Assembly (NCBI GenBank): GCA_017502975.1
Contig: JAFVTV010000030.1
Span: 89,905-122,309, forward strand
Direction: 5' to 3'
Source of the DNA: Clostridia bacterium
GTDB lineage: Bacteria; Bacillota; Clostridia; Oscillospirales; CAG-272
Length of the DNA: 32,405 nucleotides
How positions within the stretch are numbered: the first letter of the stretch is position 1; the number at the start of each line of letters is the position of its first letter. The position numbers and the translations under genes are program-made. Positions 1-7,055 of this stretch are shown piece after piece. Below the pieces are notes generated by a model, which searched no databases, had not been told where the DNA came from, and saw nothing but the letters and a program-made list of their open reading frames with translations.

Positions 1-1
1 T

Positions 2-925
2 GGTAATAAATACACGGGAGATTGCACCTATATCAAGGCGGGCGACGTGGATATTTTGATCGATGCCGGCTCGCGCTCCTCAAGTGTACCCGTGATTGCG
101 GAGTATATCAATCAGTATGTCACGGACGGTAAGCTGGAGTATGTGATCGTTACGCACGCGCATCAGGACCATTACGCGGGCTTTTCGGTAACAGACGGTA
201 GCATTTTTGATCTTTATGAGTGTGAGGTCATCATTGACTTCGCTATGACAAACCAAGAGGATAAGGGCACGAATATGTATAGCCGCTACCTTGCGGAGCG
301 TGATGCCGAGATCGCGGCGGGTGCTACGCACTATACCGCGGCGGAATGTGTGGCGCGTGAGGGTGGCGTATTTGCACTTGACAGCGGTATTACCATGACG
401 GTGCTTGATAGCTATTACTATTATAACGAGGCAGAAACCGAAAACGACTATTCGGTCTGCACGCTCTTTACATACGGTAGCTACAATTACCTCTTTACGG
501 GCGACCTTGAGGAGGATGGTGAGGAGCATCTTGTATCTATGAATACGCTCCCCGAGGTTACGCTTTATAAGGCGGGGCACCATGGCTCAAAAACGTCGTC
601 GTCGGATGCGCTTTTAGAGGTGATCAAGCCCGAGGTCGTTTGTGTTTGCTGCTGCTGTGGCAGCTCGGAGTATACCGATACCGATGCCAATCAATTCCCA
701 ACGCAAGCCTTTATCGATCGCATTGCGCCCCATACCGATAAGGTGTATGTTACCAGCATGTGCATAGATTATGATGCGGGCACCTTTGCATCCATGAACG
801 GCAATATTGCCGTTGTGACCGATAAAACAGGGGTGCGCGTGGTGTGCGGCAGCGGCGATAGCCGCGTGCTAAAGGAATGGGAATGGTTTAGAGAACACCG
901 CACCTGCCCCGATGATTGGAAATAG
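2..925 (+). CDS. ComEC-like MBL-fold metallohydrolase (5' partial)
   Basis: The frame is open from base 2, upstream of the GTG at 47 (codons reading GNKYTGDCTYIKAGD), so the true start lies outside the window and the GTG is internal. The metallo-beta-lactamase zinc motif THAHQDH is at about 126-180. The later GHHGSKTSSSDALL segment is typical of the secreted or cytoplasmic hydrolases related to the ComEC C-terminal domain. By family this is a binuclear-metal hydrolase, probably acting on a phosphodiester or nucleotide; the substrate is unknown. An odd feature is the run VVCVCCCCGSS after the second histidine motif, where relatives usually have small residues and few cysteines. The gene ends at TAG 923-925, 10 bases before a bidirectional terminator shared with the convergent operon. 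Confidence 0.88.
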   Translation, partial: GNKYTGDCTYIKAGDVDILIDAGSRSSSVPVIAEYINQYVTDGKLEYVIVTHAHQDHYAGFSVTDGSIFDLYECEVIIDFAMTNQEDKGTNMYSRYLAERDAEIAAGATHYTAAECVAREGGVFALDSGITMTVLDSYYYYNEAETENDYSVCTLFTYGSYNYLFTGDLEEDGEEHLVSMNTLPEVTLYKAGHHGSKTSSSDALLEVIKPEVVCVCCCCGSSEYTDTDANQFPTQAFIDRIAPHTDKVYVTSMCIDYDAGTFASMNGNIAVVTDKTGVRVVCGSGDSRVLKEWEWFREHRTCPDDWK

Positions 926-935
926 CTTGAATACT

Positions 936-971
936 AAAAAAGAACTCCTGCCCTGGCAGGAGTTCTTTTTT
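936..971. terminator. Bidirectional rho-independent terminator
   Basis: A perfect 17-bp stem (AAAAAAGAACTCCTGCC and its complement) closes a 2-base loop, with A-tract and T-tract flanks that serve both strands. It separates the MBL gene (+) from the aldolase-like gene (-), whose TAA stop lies in the T-tract. Confidence 0.92.
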
Positions 972-1947
972 AATCATGCTCTAAAAGAGATCTGTAAAAC
1001 TCAAAATAATCTGAGCGCTTATTGGCGGTAAATTCAATTGCTTCTCTTGGGTGCCTGTTTAAAAGCCCCGTAAACATATATTGCAGATCATAGCCCCAGC
1101 AAACGCTCTCGGCTTTTAGCGCGGGAATATACGTTTCAATGAATTTCAGCAGCTCCAAGAAGGAGTATTTGGGATTTTTCAAAAAGCCGAGCAGGAGCTC
1201 AAGCGCGCAGTTGCCGGCACCTCTGCCAAGTGACTGTACGGTGGCATCGAGGTGGGATACACCGCAGGAAAGTGTTTCAACGGTATTGGCAAATGCGAGA
1301 TTTTGGTTGTTGTGGGCGTGAAAGCCGATCTTTTTTTGGGTGCCTTTTACAGCATCAATACAAAGCTTGGAAAGCTGGCAGGCATTTTCGGGATACAGGG
1401 CACCAAAGCTGTCAACGAGATAAATGACATCAACAGGAGAGTGGCACAGAAGCGTGAGTGCTTGTGAAAGCTCTGCTGTGCCGACCTTGGAAATTGCCAT
1501 GATGTTACAGGCGGTTTCATAGCCGAGCGCGTGGAGATGCTCGATCATTTCGATCGCGGTCGGGATCTGATCTGCGTAGCAAGCCACGCGTACCATATCG
1601 ATCACGCTCTCGCTTTTCGGCAAAAAGTCAGCTTTGTAATTGCACTTTCCAACGTCCGCCATTACAGCGATCTTGAGGTCGGTATCGTTGTTGCCGACAA
1701 TGGTACGCAGATCCTCCTCGCGGCAGAACTTCCATTTACCAAACTTGGCTTCTTCCAATATGCGTTTGTCGGCGCGGTAGCCAAACTCCATATAGTCAAC
1801 GCCACATTTGAGGTTTGCTTGGTACAACGCCCGCACAAACTCATCGGTGAAAGCAAAATCGTTGCAAAGTCCGCCGTCACGTACTGTGACATCAAAGACT
1901 TTTATATCATTGCGCGAAGACAGTACAGTTCCTTTTCTTTGTATCAT
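970..1947 (-). CDS. DRE-TIM metallolyase / aldolase catalytic domain protein
   Basis: This 325-residue protein belongs to the HMG-CoA-lyase-like (DRE-TIM) superfamily that includes 4-hydroxy-2-oxovalerate aldolase and isopropylmalate/citramalate synthases. The metal-binding Asp is in TVRDGG (about D24), and the paired histidines are in GFHAHNN (H210, H212). A YLVDSFG strand (D179) and a C-terminal GRGAGN loop complete the barrel. The fold, and divalent-metal C-C bond cleavage or formation, are well supported. The substrate is not: the N-terminal 'DVTVRDGG' replaces the usual 'DTTLRDG', and no CoA-related C-terminal domain is present. The start ATG at 1947 follows AAGGAGAG at good spacing. It is the last gene of the operon after murI, 34 bases downstream of it. 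Confidence 0.82.
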   Translation of the reverse strand: MIQRKGTVLSSRNDIKVFDVTVRDGGLCNDFAFTDEFVRALYQANLKCGVDYMEFGYRADKRILEEAKFGKWKFCREEDLRTIVGNNDTDLKIAVMADVGKCNYKADFLPKSESVIDMVRVACYADQIPTAIEMIEHLHALGYETACNIMAISKVGTAELSQALTLLCHSPVDVIYLVDSFGALYPENACQLSKLCIDAVKGTQKKIGFHAHNNQNLAFANTVETLSCGVSHLDATVQSLGRGAGNCALELLLGFLKNPKYSFLELLKFIETYIPALKAESVCWGYDLQYMFTGLLNRHPREAIEFTANKRSDYFEFYRSLLEHD

Positions 1948-1981
1948 GTAGACTCTCCTTATGATATGGATAGGAGTTGTT

Positions 1982-2755
1982 TTAACTTAAGTGAAACAGC
2001 TTTTTGTAAACAGGCAGCACAACGGGGCTGCTGGAGGTAAGTGTTATGCTACCCTTGTGCTCGGTGGGGTTGAGCAGACCTTCGGCATCTAAGCGGCGCG
2101 CAAGCTCCCTTGCGGTGCCCACAGCACCGTCAAAAAGCGGCATATCGGTGCCAAAATGACGCAAAATGGCAGCCTTGGCAAAGGGGAAATGCGTGCACCC
2201 AAGCACCACAGCATCGGGGCGATTTTTGCCCGAAAAGGGCGCGAGAATGTCATGAAGATAGCGATCTGCCTCGGCACTGTCGCCAAGCCCTGCTTCGACC
2301 AAGCGAACGAGCCCCGGGGCAGGGCATTTGTAAAAAACGGCTTGTGCGGCATGTGCGCGGAGCAATGCCCTTAGCTTTTCCTCGCGCAGTGTCGCTTCGG
2401 TAGCAAGAACCAAAACACGCGGACGGGGAGAAACCGTCAGTGCAGGCTTGATCGCGGGCTCCATGCCAATGATCGGCACGGTGGGGTATTTTGCACGCAA
2501 GGTCTTAGCCGCAACGGCAGTGGCGGTGTTGCAGGCAAGAACAAGCGCTTTTGCCTCCTTGAGCAGACGGCTTGCGTGCTGCAAAACAAGCGCCTCAATT
2601 AACTCCCTTGGCTTTTCGCCGTAGGGCGCCATGGCGCTGTCGCCAAAATAGAGCAGATCCTCGTGCGGAAGCAGCTTTTTTACCTCTCGAAGTACACCAA
2701 TACCCCCAACGCCGGAGTCAAATACGGCAATGGGGGCGGCGCAAGGATCTAACAT
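1982..2755 (-). CDS. murI: Glutamate racemase
   Basis: MurI interconverts L- and D-glutamate in the cytoplasm, supplying D-Glu for peptidoglycan. The 257-residue length is normal. The N-terminal AVFDSGVGGIGVLRE motif, the first catalytic cysteine in LACNTATA (C75) and the second in LGCTHFPF (C187) are all present, as is YFGDSAMAPYG. The ATG at 2755 has no recognisable Shine-Dalgarno site. It lies inside the last codons of a 19-codon ORF (2749-2808) that does have one, so translation is probably coupled to that ORF. It sits third from the end of the operon headed by the SGNH hydrolase. Confidence 0.96.
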   Translation of the reverse strand: MLDPCAAPIAVFDSGVGGIGVLREVKKLLPHEDLLYFGDSAMAPYGEKPRELIEALVLQHASRLLKEAKALVLACNTATAVAAKTLRAKYPTVPIIGMEPAIKPALTVSPRPRVLVLATEATLREEKLRALLRAHAAQAVFYKCPAPGLVRLVEAGLGDSAEADRYLHDILAPFSGKNRPDAVVLGCTHFPFAKAAILRHFGTDMPLFDGAVGTARELARRLDAEGLLNPTEHKGSITLTSSSPVVLPVYKKLFHLS

Positions 2756-2808
2756 GCAATATGTGCGGTATGGTGCGAAAGAGTGGGATACGTGATGTGT
2801 TTTTTCAT
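2749..2808 (-). CDS. 19-codon ORF overlapping the murI start
   Basis: ATG at 2808 follows GCGAGGTAAACGC, a plausible Shine-Dalgarno, and reads MKKHITYPTLSHHTAHIAC before TAG at 2749-2751. The murI ATG (2753-2755) lies within its penultimate and last codons. It starts 18 bases after the stop of the winged-helix gene. It may be a leader peptide that brings ribosomes to the murI start rather than a functional protein. It is too short to judge by homology, and a chance ORF remains possible. Confidence 0.35.
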   Translation of the reverse strand: MKKHITYPTLSHHTAHIAC

Positions 2809-2826
2809 GCGTTTACCTCGCGGAGG

Positions 2827-3372
2827 TCATGCCATGCGATAGCCAACGCCGCGCACGGCACGGATATAAGAGGCGCCGCCTGCGGAAAGCTTGCGCCGCA
2901 AGCGATACATATGTACCTGTAGTACGTTGGTGGTAGCGTTGCTCTCGCACAGTGCTCCCAGCAGATCCTTAACGGAAACGGTTTTTCCGCGGTTTTCAAG
3001 CAGTAAGGAAAAAAGCCGTTCTTCTGCGGGGCTTAAATGTATGCGTCGCTCGCCTACTAAGGCGATGCCCGGCAAATGGCGTAAAGCCACATCACCGCTT
3101 GAGGTGCGGAAATAAGAGCTTAGAATATCCTGCAGAACAGCAGAGGGGTAGGGTAGGGGCAGCAGATGGTCGGCATGGGGAGAGTTGGTATCTTCTGCGG
3201 AAAAGCCAACCACGTATGCCTCATCAACACGCGGTATGGGGCGCGGTGGGTGATCAAGATCCAGCAGCCACAGCGTTGCTTTTTCCGGAGATGTGATGGA
3301 AATTTTGGCTCGGCTTGCTTCTAAGGTTAGCATGCGCGAAAGGATCGGGTCGGTTGTGAGAATGGCGATCAA
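2827..3372 (-). CDS. Winged-helix response-regulator-like protein, atypical short receiver
   Basis: The C-terminal ~80 residues form an OmpR/PhoB-type DNA-binding winged helix: LSPAEERLFSLLLENRGKTV, then NVLQVHMYRLRRKL and a wing ending RAVRGVGYRM. The N-terminal ~90 residues (LIAILTTDPILSRML ... LWLLDLDHP) resemble a receiver domain but are shorter than the usual ~120, lack the acidic pair after the first strand, and keep only an LLDLD strand. Phosphorylation is therefore doubtful. I chose the TTG at 3370-3372, which overlaps the TGA of dus and follows GAGGAGGAAGCGC. The longer upstream reading encodes dus in another frame. No histidine kinase is nearby. Its position inside a dus-murI operon suggests local or cell-wall-linked control, which is inference. 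Confidence 0.8.
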   Translation of the reverse strand: MIAILTTDPILSRMLTLEASRAKISITSPEKATLWLLDLDHPPRPIPRVDEAYVVGFSAEDTNSPHADHLLPLPYPSAVLQDILSSYFRTSSGDVALRHLPGIALVGERRIHLSPAEERLFSLLLENRGKTVSVKDLLGALCESNATTNVLQVHMYRLRRKLSAGGASYIRAVRGVGYRMA

Positions 3373-4397
3373 AGCGCTTCCTCCTCTTGTTTGATGAGTG
3401 TGGCAAAGATGTCTTCTATTTGTGAAAGGCTTTCGGCATGCATTAGACTCCCGCGTGCTGCGGCAGCACCGCGCAATCCCTTGCAATACCACGCCATATG
3501 CTTGCGTGCCTCGGCAATGCCGATGCGCGCTCCTTTTTGTTCTACCATATCTGCGGCATGTGAGAGTGCGGTCTGCAAGCGCTCGGTGGGGGTGGGGGGC
3601 AGATAATCGCGCCCCTGTAGCATAGCAGTAATCTCGGCAAACAAAAAGGGGTTGCCAAGCGCGCCGCGCGCGATCATGACACCGTCACATCCCGTTTCTG
3701 TCAGTATATGCTTAACATCCTTGGCTGTAAACAGATCGCCGTTGCCGATGACGGGTATCTTTACTGCAGCCTTTACCTCGGCAATGATGCCGTTGTCACT
3801 TGAGGGTGCGTAAAATTGCTGTCGTGTGCGTCCGTGCACGCAGATGAGATCTGCGCCAGCCGCCTCCATTTGCCTTGAAAACTCAACAGCGTTGCGGGTT
3901 TTCTCATCCCAGCCTGCACGAATTTTTACAGTTACGGGCAGTTTTACGGCCTTTTTGACAGCGGTCACGATCTTAGCGGCAAGCGCGGGCGTGCGCATCA
4001 AGGCGCTCCCCTCACCGTTTGAAACCACCTTGGGCACAGGGCACCCCATATTGATATCAATGGCAACGGGTGCGGGACCGGGTAGGGCGCCGCGATAACT
4101 TCCGCTTTCAATAAGCGCGGCGGCCTCGGCCATAAAGTCGGGCTCACTACCAAAGAGTTGGATCGCTACGGGTGCCTCACTGTCGGTGATGGCGGCAAGG
4201 GCTGCCGTGCGCGCAGGTGCGCTTGCCTTGCTCTTTTGCTCGTAGCACAGTGCCTTCGCAGAGATCATTTCACTGACGGTATATTCCGCACCTTGGCGGC
4301 GGCAGATCGCGCGAAATGTGGCATCGGTCACGCCTGCCATGGGGGCAAGCATCAAGCCGTGCGCGAGGGTCGCGGCGCCGATCTTGATCGGTGCCAT
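3369..4397 (-). CDS. dusB: tRNA-dihydrouridine synthase
   Basis: This is an FMN enzyme that reduces uridine to dihydrouridine in tRNA D-loops. The 342 residues show the TIM-barrel opening LMLAPMAGVTDATFR, the catalytic cysteine in INMGCPVPKV (about C119), GEGSALMR, the CVHGRTRQQFY loop and the FMN-binding IGNGDLF and GVMIARGALGNPFLF segments, in DusB-like order. The ATG at 4397 overlaps the upstream SGNH TGA by one base (TGATG). Its own TGA overlaps the TTG of the next gene, so the three genes are translationally coupled. Subclass B is inferred from motif wording. Confidence 0.93.
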   Translation of the reverse strand: MAPIKIGAATLAHGLMLAPMAGVTDATFRAICRRQGAEYTVSEMISAKALCYEQKSKASAPARTAALAAITDSEAPVAIQLFGSEPDFMAEAAALIESGSYRGALPGPAPVAIDINMGCPVPKVVSNGEGSALMRTPALAAKIVTAVKKAVKLPVTVKIRAGWDEKTRNAVEFSRQMEAAGADLICVHGRTRQQFYAPSSDNGIIAEVKAAVKIPVIGNGDLFTAKDVKHILTETGCDGVMIARGALGNPFLFAEITAMLQGRDYLPPTPTERLQTALSHAADMVEQKGARIGIAEARKHMAWYCKGLRGAAAARGSLMHAESLSQIEDIFATLIKQEEEAL

Positions 4398-5041
4398 CAG
4401 CCGTTAAACAGGCGCGTGGTGTAGCACGCCTCGGTATGTACCTTGCGGCAAAGCTCGGGGGAAAAGCCTGCGGCAATGCCGGGGTCGTCTATTTTGGTGG
4501 GGTCAAGGGTGCGCTTGCGCCCCGTCACGGTATAAAAAATGGTAACGGCCGCAATGTATCCGCCAAGGGCGGTCGCGTGATTGCCGTCCTCGCGGTAGAG
4601 CGCCTCGGGCTGCTCAGTTGCAAGCAATCGGGTAAAGGCTTCGCCAACGGGTGCAAAGCGGCAATCGGTGCGGCGGCAGAAGGAAAGGTAGCCTTCTGTC
4701 ATATCGCGTTGTGCTTCGCGGTTGTCGCGTGGCGACCAGGGCATAAAGAGCATAAAGCGTGCGCCCGCCTCATCAGCCATTTGCTTTATGGCAGCGGCGC
4801 CCTGTTCAAATGCCTGTGCTTCAAACACAGAAGCGCGGTCCTGCGCGATAATAAAATCATATTTACCGTATCGAATATTAAAGGAAACAGCAGGGTCGGT
4901 TGCGTGACAGCCAAGCGCTTTTCCGGCGCGCGTGAGCATGGTCACGTGCGATTTTTCGCCCGTTGCCTCCAAAAGGCGAAGCACCGTTCCTGCGACATCA
5001 TTATAATATGTGTGACTGTTTCCGATAAAAAGGAGCTTCAT
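4397..5041 (-). CDS. SGNH/GDSL-family hydrolase
   Basis: The mature reading starts MKLLFIGNSHTYYND. Block I with the nucleophile Ser is GNSH (S9), and the catalytic Asp-His pair lies in EDGNHATALGG. The fold is that of esterases/acylhydrolases acting on carbohydrate or lipid esters; the substrate is unknown. I chose the ATG at 5041 because AAAGAGGT lies at good spacing and because the promoter at 5075-5104 would start transcription near 5068, leaving an in-frame ATG at 5065 almost leaderless. No signal peptide is seen, so it is probably cytoplasmic. It is the first gene of the operon. Confidence 0.85.
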   Translation of the reverse strand: MKLLFIGNSHTYYNDVAGTVLRLLEATGEKSHVTMLTRAGKALGCHATDPAVSFNIRYGKYDFIIAQDRASVFEAQAFEQGAAAIKQMADEAGARFMLFMPWSPRDNREAQRDMTEGYLSFCRRTDCRFAPVGEAFTRLLATEQPEALYREDGNHATALGGYIAAVTIFYTVTGRKRTLDPTKIDDPGIAAGFSPELCRKVHTEACYTTRLFNG

Positions 5042-5074
5042 ACATAACCTCTTTGCAGTTTTCATTACCCCCCT

Positions 5075-5104
5075 ATCATAGCACAAAATGTGCGCTTTTG
5101 TCAA
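5075..5104 (-). promoter_or_regulatory. Sigma-A promoter of the SGNH-dus-murI operon
   Basis: On the minus strand, TTGACA (5099-5104) and TATGAT (5075-5080) are separated by 18 bases. This is the only strong promoter seen for the operon. Confidence 0.85.
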
Positions 5105-5273
5105 GTGTGTGCGGCTTTTGCCGATACACATATGATGCTTGCAGTAGATCTATACCAACTTTTCATCGCATTTTCCACCGTTCGCGGGCGCTTACTCGAC
5201 GGCGCTTGACAGCATACTAAAAATCCCACTTTTTTTCTTGCGCTTGCCGTCGTTTTGCGCGAACGATTGGGGA

Positions 5274-5302
5274 TTGACCGCGGTGTGTCTTTGTGTTACG
5301 AT
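5274..5302 (+). promoter_or_regulatory. Sigma-A promoter of the BspA-like lipoprotein
   Basis: TTGACC (5274-5279) and TACGAT (5297-5302) are spaced by 17 bases, 57 bases before the start codon. Confidence 0.65.
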
Positions 5303-5358
5303 CGGTATAGCCGAAGGGAGCCTTACGGCAATACGTTTTCAAAAAAGGAGAAAAAAGA

Positions 5359-6072
5359 ATGAAGATGTGGAAAATGCTGGGATGCCTTGTGTTGCTTTGC
5401 GCAATTATCTGCGGTTGCGCGGTGCTTGCTGCTGAGGCTAAGGTAGAAGAACCCGGCACGACAAACAATGCCGGTGATAATGGTAGCAACGGCGAGCAAA
5501 CCTTGGTATCGGGAGGGAATGAGAGCACACCTCCTGTGAGTGGCAGTGTGGTGGTAACGCCTACATACAGTGAGGGGCTGCGCTTTCGGAGTAACGGTGA
5601 CGGTACCTGTGCGCTGGCAGGTGTAGGCACATGTACCTCGTCATGTATTTTGATACCGCCAACAAGCCCTGCGGGCGATACCGTGACCGAAGTTTTGCCC
5701 TATGCACTGAAGGATAGCATTGTTGGCGCGGTAGAGATACCCACAACCGTAAAAACGCTTTCTGCGGCGTCGTTTGCGGGCTGTGAGCGCCTTTGCTATG
5801 TGCGCGTAGCAGCGGGGAGTGAGTGGTACAGTGAATATGACAGCGTTTTGTATTCTGCCGATGGTAAAACGCTGATCTATTGCCCGGCAGGGCGCACCGC
5901 AGGTGAACTAAAACTGCATGCTTCACTGGCGCGTATTGCGGCGGGTGCATTTGCTGAATGTAAAAATCTTAAAACGGTGGTGTTTCAGGGTAGCACCGCC
6001 GCATGGCATAATGTGATTGTGGGTGATGAAAACGACGGGCTGTATGCCGCAGGCTTTCGATTTTCGTCATAA
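5359..6072 (+). CDS. BspA-type leucine-rich-repeat lipoprotein
   Basis: A 237-residue secreted protein. A hydrophobic signal segment (residues 4-20) ends in ICGC, a plausible lipobox with Cys20 as the lipidated residue. A low-complexity Gly/Ser/Asn/Thr linker (about 28-65) follows. The rest has LRR_5/BspA-style repeats: LPYALKDSIVGAVEIPTTV, AASFAGCERLCYVRV, the 'YDSVLYSADGKTLIYCP' insert and AGAFAECKNLKTVVFQGS. Such proteins are surface-exposed and often bind host or cell-surface ligands; the ligand here is unknown. The repeat tract is short compared with typical BspA proteins. ATG at 5359 follows AAAAAAGGAGAAAAAAG. It is monocistronic, ending before the terminator at 6127-6173. Confidence 0.85.
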   Translation: MKMWKMLGCLVLLCAIICGCAVLAAEAKVEEPGTTNNAGDNGSNGEQTLVSGGNESTPPVSGSVVVTPTYSEGLRFRSNGDGTCALAGVGTCTSSCILIPPTSPAGDTVTEVLPYALKDSIVGAVEIPTTVKTLSAASFAGCERLCYVRVAAGSEWYSEYDSVLYSADGKTLIYCPAGRTAGELKLHASLARIAAGAFAECKNLKTVVFQGSTAAWHNVIVGDENDGLYAAGFRFSS

Positions 6073-6126
6073 TTAGATACTGAGCGTTGTCTTACGAATC
6101 CTGTAGACTTGTGTGTTGTCCTTTGA

Positions 6127-6173
6127 AAAAAGCCCCACGGGATGCACAAAACGTGCATCCCGTGGGGCTTTTT
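6127..6173. terminator. Bidirectional rho-independent terminator
   Basis: A perfect stem beginning AAAAGCCCCACGGGATGCAC and its complement close an AAAAC loop, flanked by A and T tracts. It serves the BspA-like gene (+) and the M23 gene (-), which converge here. Confidence 0.92.
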
Positions 6174-6196
6174 GAGTGTTTGAAATGGCACTGCTC

Positions 6197-6913
6197 TCAG
6201 GAAGCATCCTCGTAGTTGGTGTCCTCCTTGAGGGTAGCCATCGCGTCCTCACTGAGGTATTCCGTGGGATCTACCTGAATACCGTTTACCGTCATTTCAA
6301 CGTGTAGGTGCGGCTCTTCGGCAATTTCAACCATGGCACTCTCACCCACGGTGCCAATGACATCCCCTGCCTTAACGGTGGCACCCACCACGATGCCGCT
6401 TGGGTGCTCGGCAGTGAGATTTTTGTAAATGGTGTAAGCCTCGCCGCTGTGCTTTACCGCAACGCATCTACCCATACGCACGTCATCCCAGATCTGTGCA
6501 ACGGTGCCGTCTGCCATGGCAGAAACCGAAGCGCCTGCCACTGTGCCGATGTCAATACCAAGGTGTACGCGGTAATCTCCCATGGTGGGGGAAAAGACCT
6601 GAAGGTCTTCGTCGTGCACCGAGCGAAGCACCCCCGAAACGGGGAGCAAAAACTCGGTGGGAAGCGCATCAGTGGGCTTGTCATTTGGCGTTTCGCCTGC
6701 GGGGGGCTGCTCGCCCGGCTGCTCGTTGTCGGGATCCTCAACGCCAACCTGCGCGTCGTCCGGTGGCAGAGGGTCTTCCGTGGGGGCACGGTTTGCGATC
6801 ACGGTGGTTACAATGATAGCGGTGAGCACCAAAAGCATCACCAGCACGGTCACGGCAATGGCGCGTGCGCCCTTGTCATCACGCAATTTTAACAAGAATT
6901 TGTTTTTTTGCAT
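6197..6913 (-). CDS. Membrane-anchored M23 (LytM) protein, SpoIIQ-like
   Basis: The first ~16 residues are basic and cytoplasmic, one transmembrane segment spans about 17-41, and an acidic Pro/Gly-rich linker (42-85) leads to a C-terminal M23 domain. Both zinc motifs are intact: HLGID (H117, D121) and HLHVE (H202, H204). It could therefore be an active peptidoglycan endopeptidase, or a zinc-binding scaffold. The short size, single N-terminal anchor and 'SPTMGDYRVHLGID' signature resemble SpoIIQ, the forespore protein that pairs with SpoIIIAH during engulfment. No sporulation gene is adjacent, so this is a likely rather than certain assignment. I chose ATG 6913 over the in-frame TTG 6919 because AAAGGAG lies 7 bases upstream of the ATG. 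Confidence 0.85.
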   Translation of the reverse strand: MQKNKFLLKLRDDKGARAIAVTVLVMLLVLTAIIVTTVIANRAPTEDPLPPDDAQVGVEDPDNEQPGEQPPAGETPNDKPTDALPTEFLLPVSGVLRSVHDEDLQVFSPTMGDYRVHLGIDIGTVAGASVSAMADGTVAQIWDDVRMGRCVAVKHSGEAYTIYKNLTAEHPSGIVVGATVKAGDVIGTVGESAMVEIAEEPHLHVEMTVNGIQVDPTEYLSEDAMATLKEDTNYEDAS

Positions 6914-6941
6914 TTTCAATCTCCTTTTTTTGTGCTGTTCC

Positions 6942-6970
6942 TATTTTTGCCCGATTTTTGCGGGATATAC
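6942..6970 (-). promoter_or_regulatory. Possible forespore (sigma-F-type) promoter of the M23 gene
   Basis: On the minus strand, GTATA (6966-6970) and GGCAAAAATA (6942-6951) fit my recollection of the sigma-F pattern (GYATA and GGnnAnAnTR) with a 14-base spacer. A weaker sigma-A reading also exists (TTTACA-17-TATATC just upstream). The call rests on motif resemblance only. Confidence 0.35.
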
Positions 6971-6999
6971 AAGAAAGGAGAAAAAATGTAAAAATAAGA

Positions 7000-7031
7000 T
7001 AAAGCAGGCACGCCATGTGGCGTGCCTGCCC
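7000..7031 (-). terminator. Terminator of the ABC/Ig-lipoprotein operon
   Basis: The 11-bp stem GCAGGCACGCC and its complement (7004-7029) are followed on the minus strand by a T-rich run (TTTATCTTATTTTT). It lies 27 bases past the lipoprotein stop. Confidence 0.8.
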
Positions 7032-7055
7032 GTTTTCAGTTATTTGTGTATCAGA

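Larger units (their letters stand above)
5042..5358. other. Divergent intergenic region
   Basis: This 317-base gap lies between the SGNH gene (-) and the BspA-like gene (+). It holds two divergent promoters (5075-5104 and 5274-5302). In the remaining ~170 bases I see no gene, RNA or clear repeat. Confidence 0.7.

Noticed and set aside
1531..2040. 169-codon plus-strand ORF
   Set aside because: It is antisense to the aldolase-like gene, which has clear catalytic motifs; no domain or ribosome site supports it.
4391..5047. 218-codon plus-strand ORF
   Set aside because: It mirrors the SGNH hydrolase gene on the other strand; its sequence has no recognisable fold.
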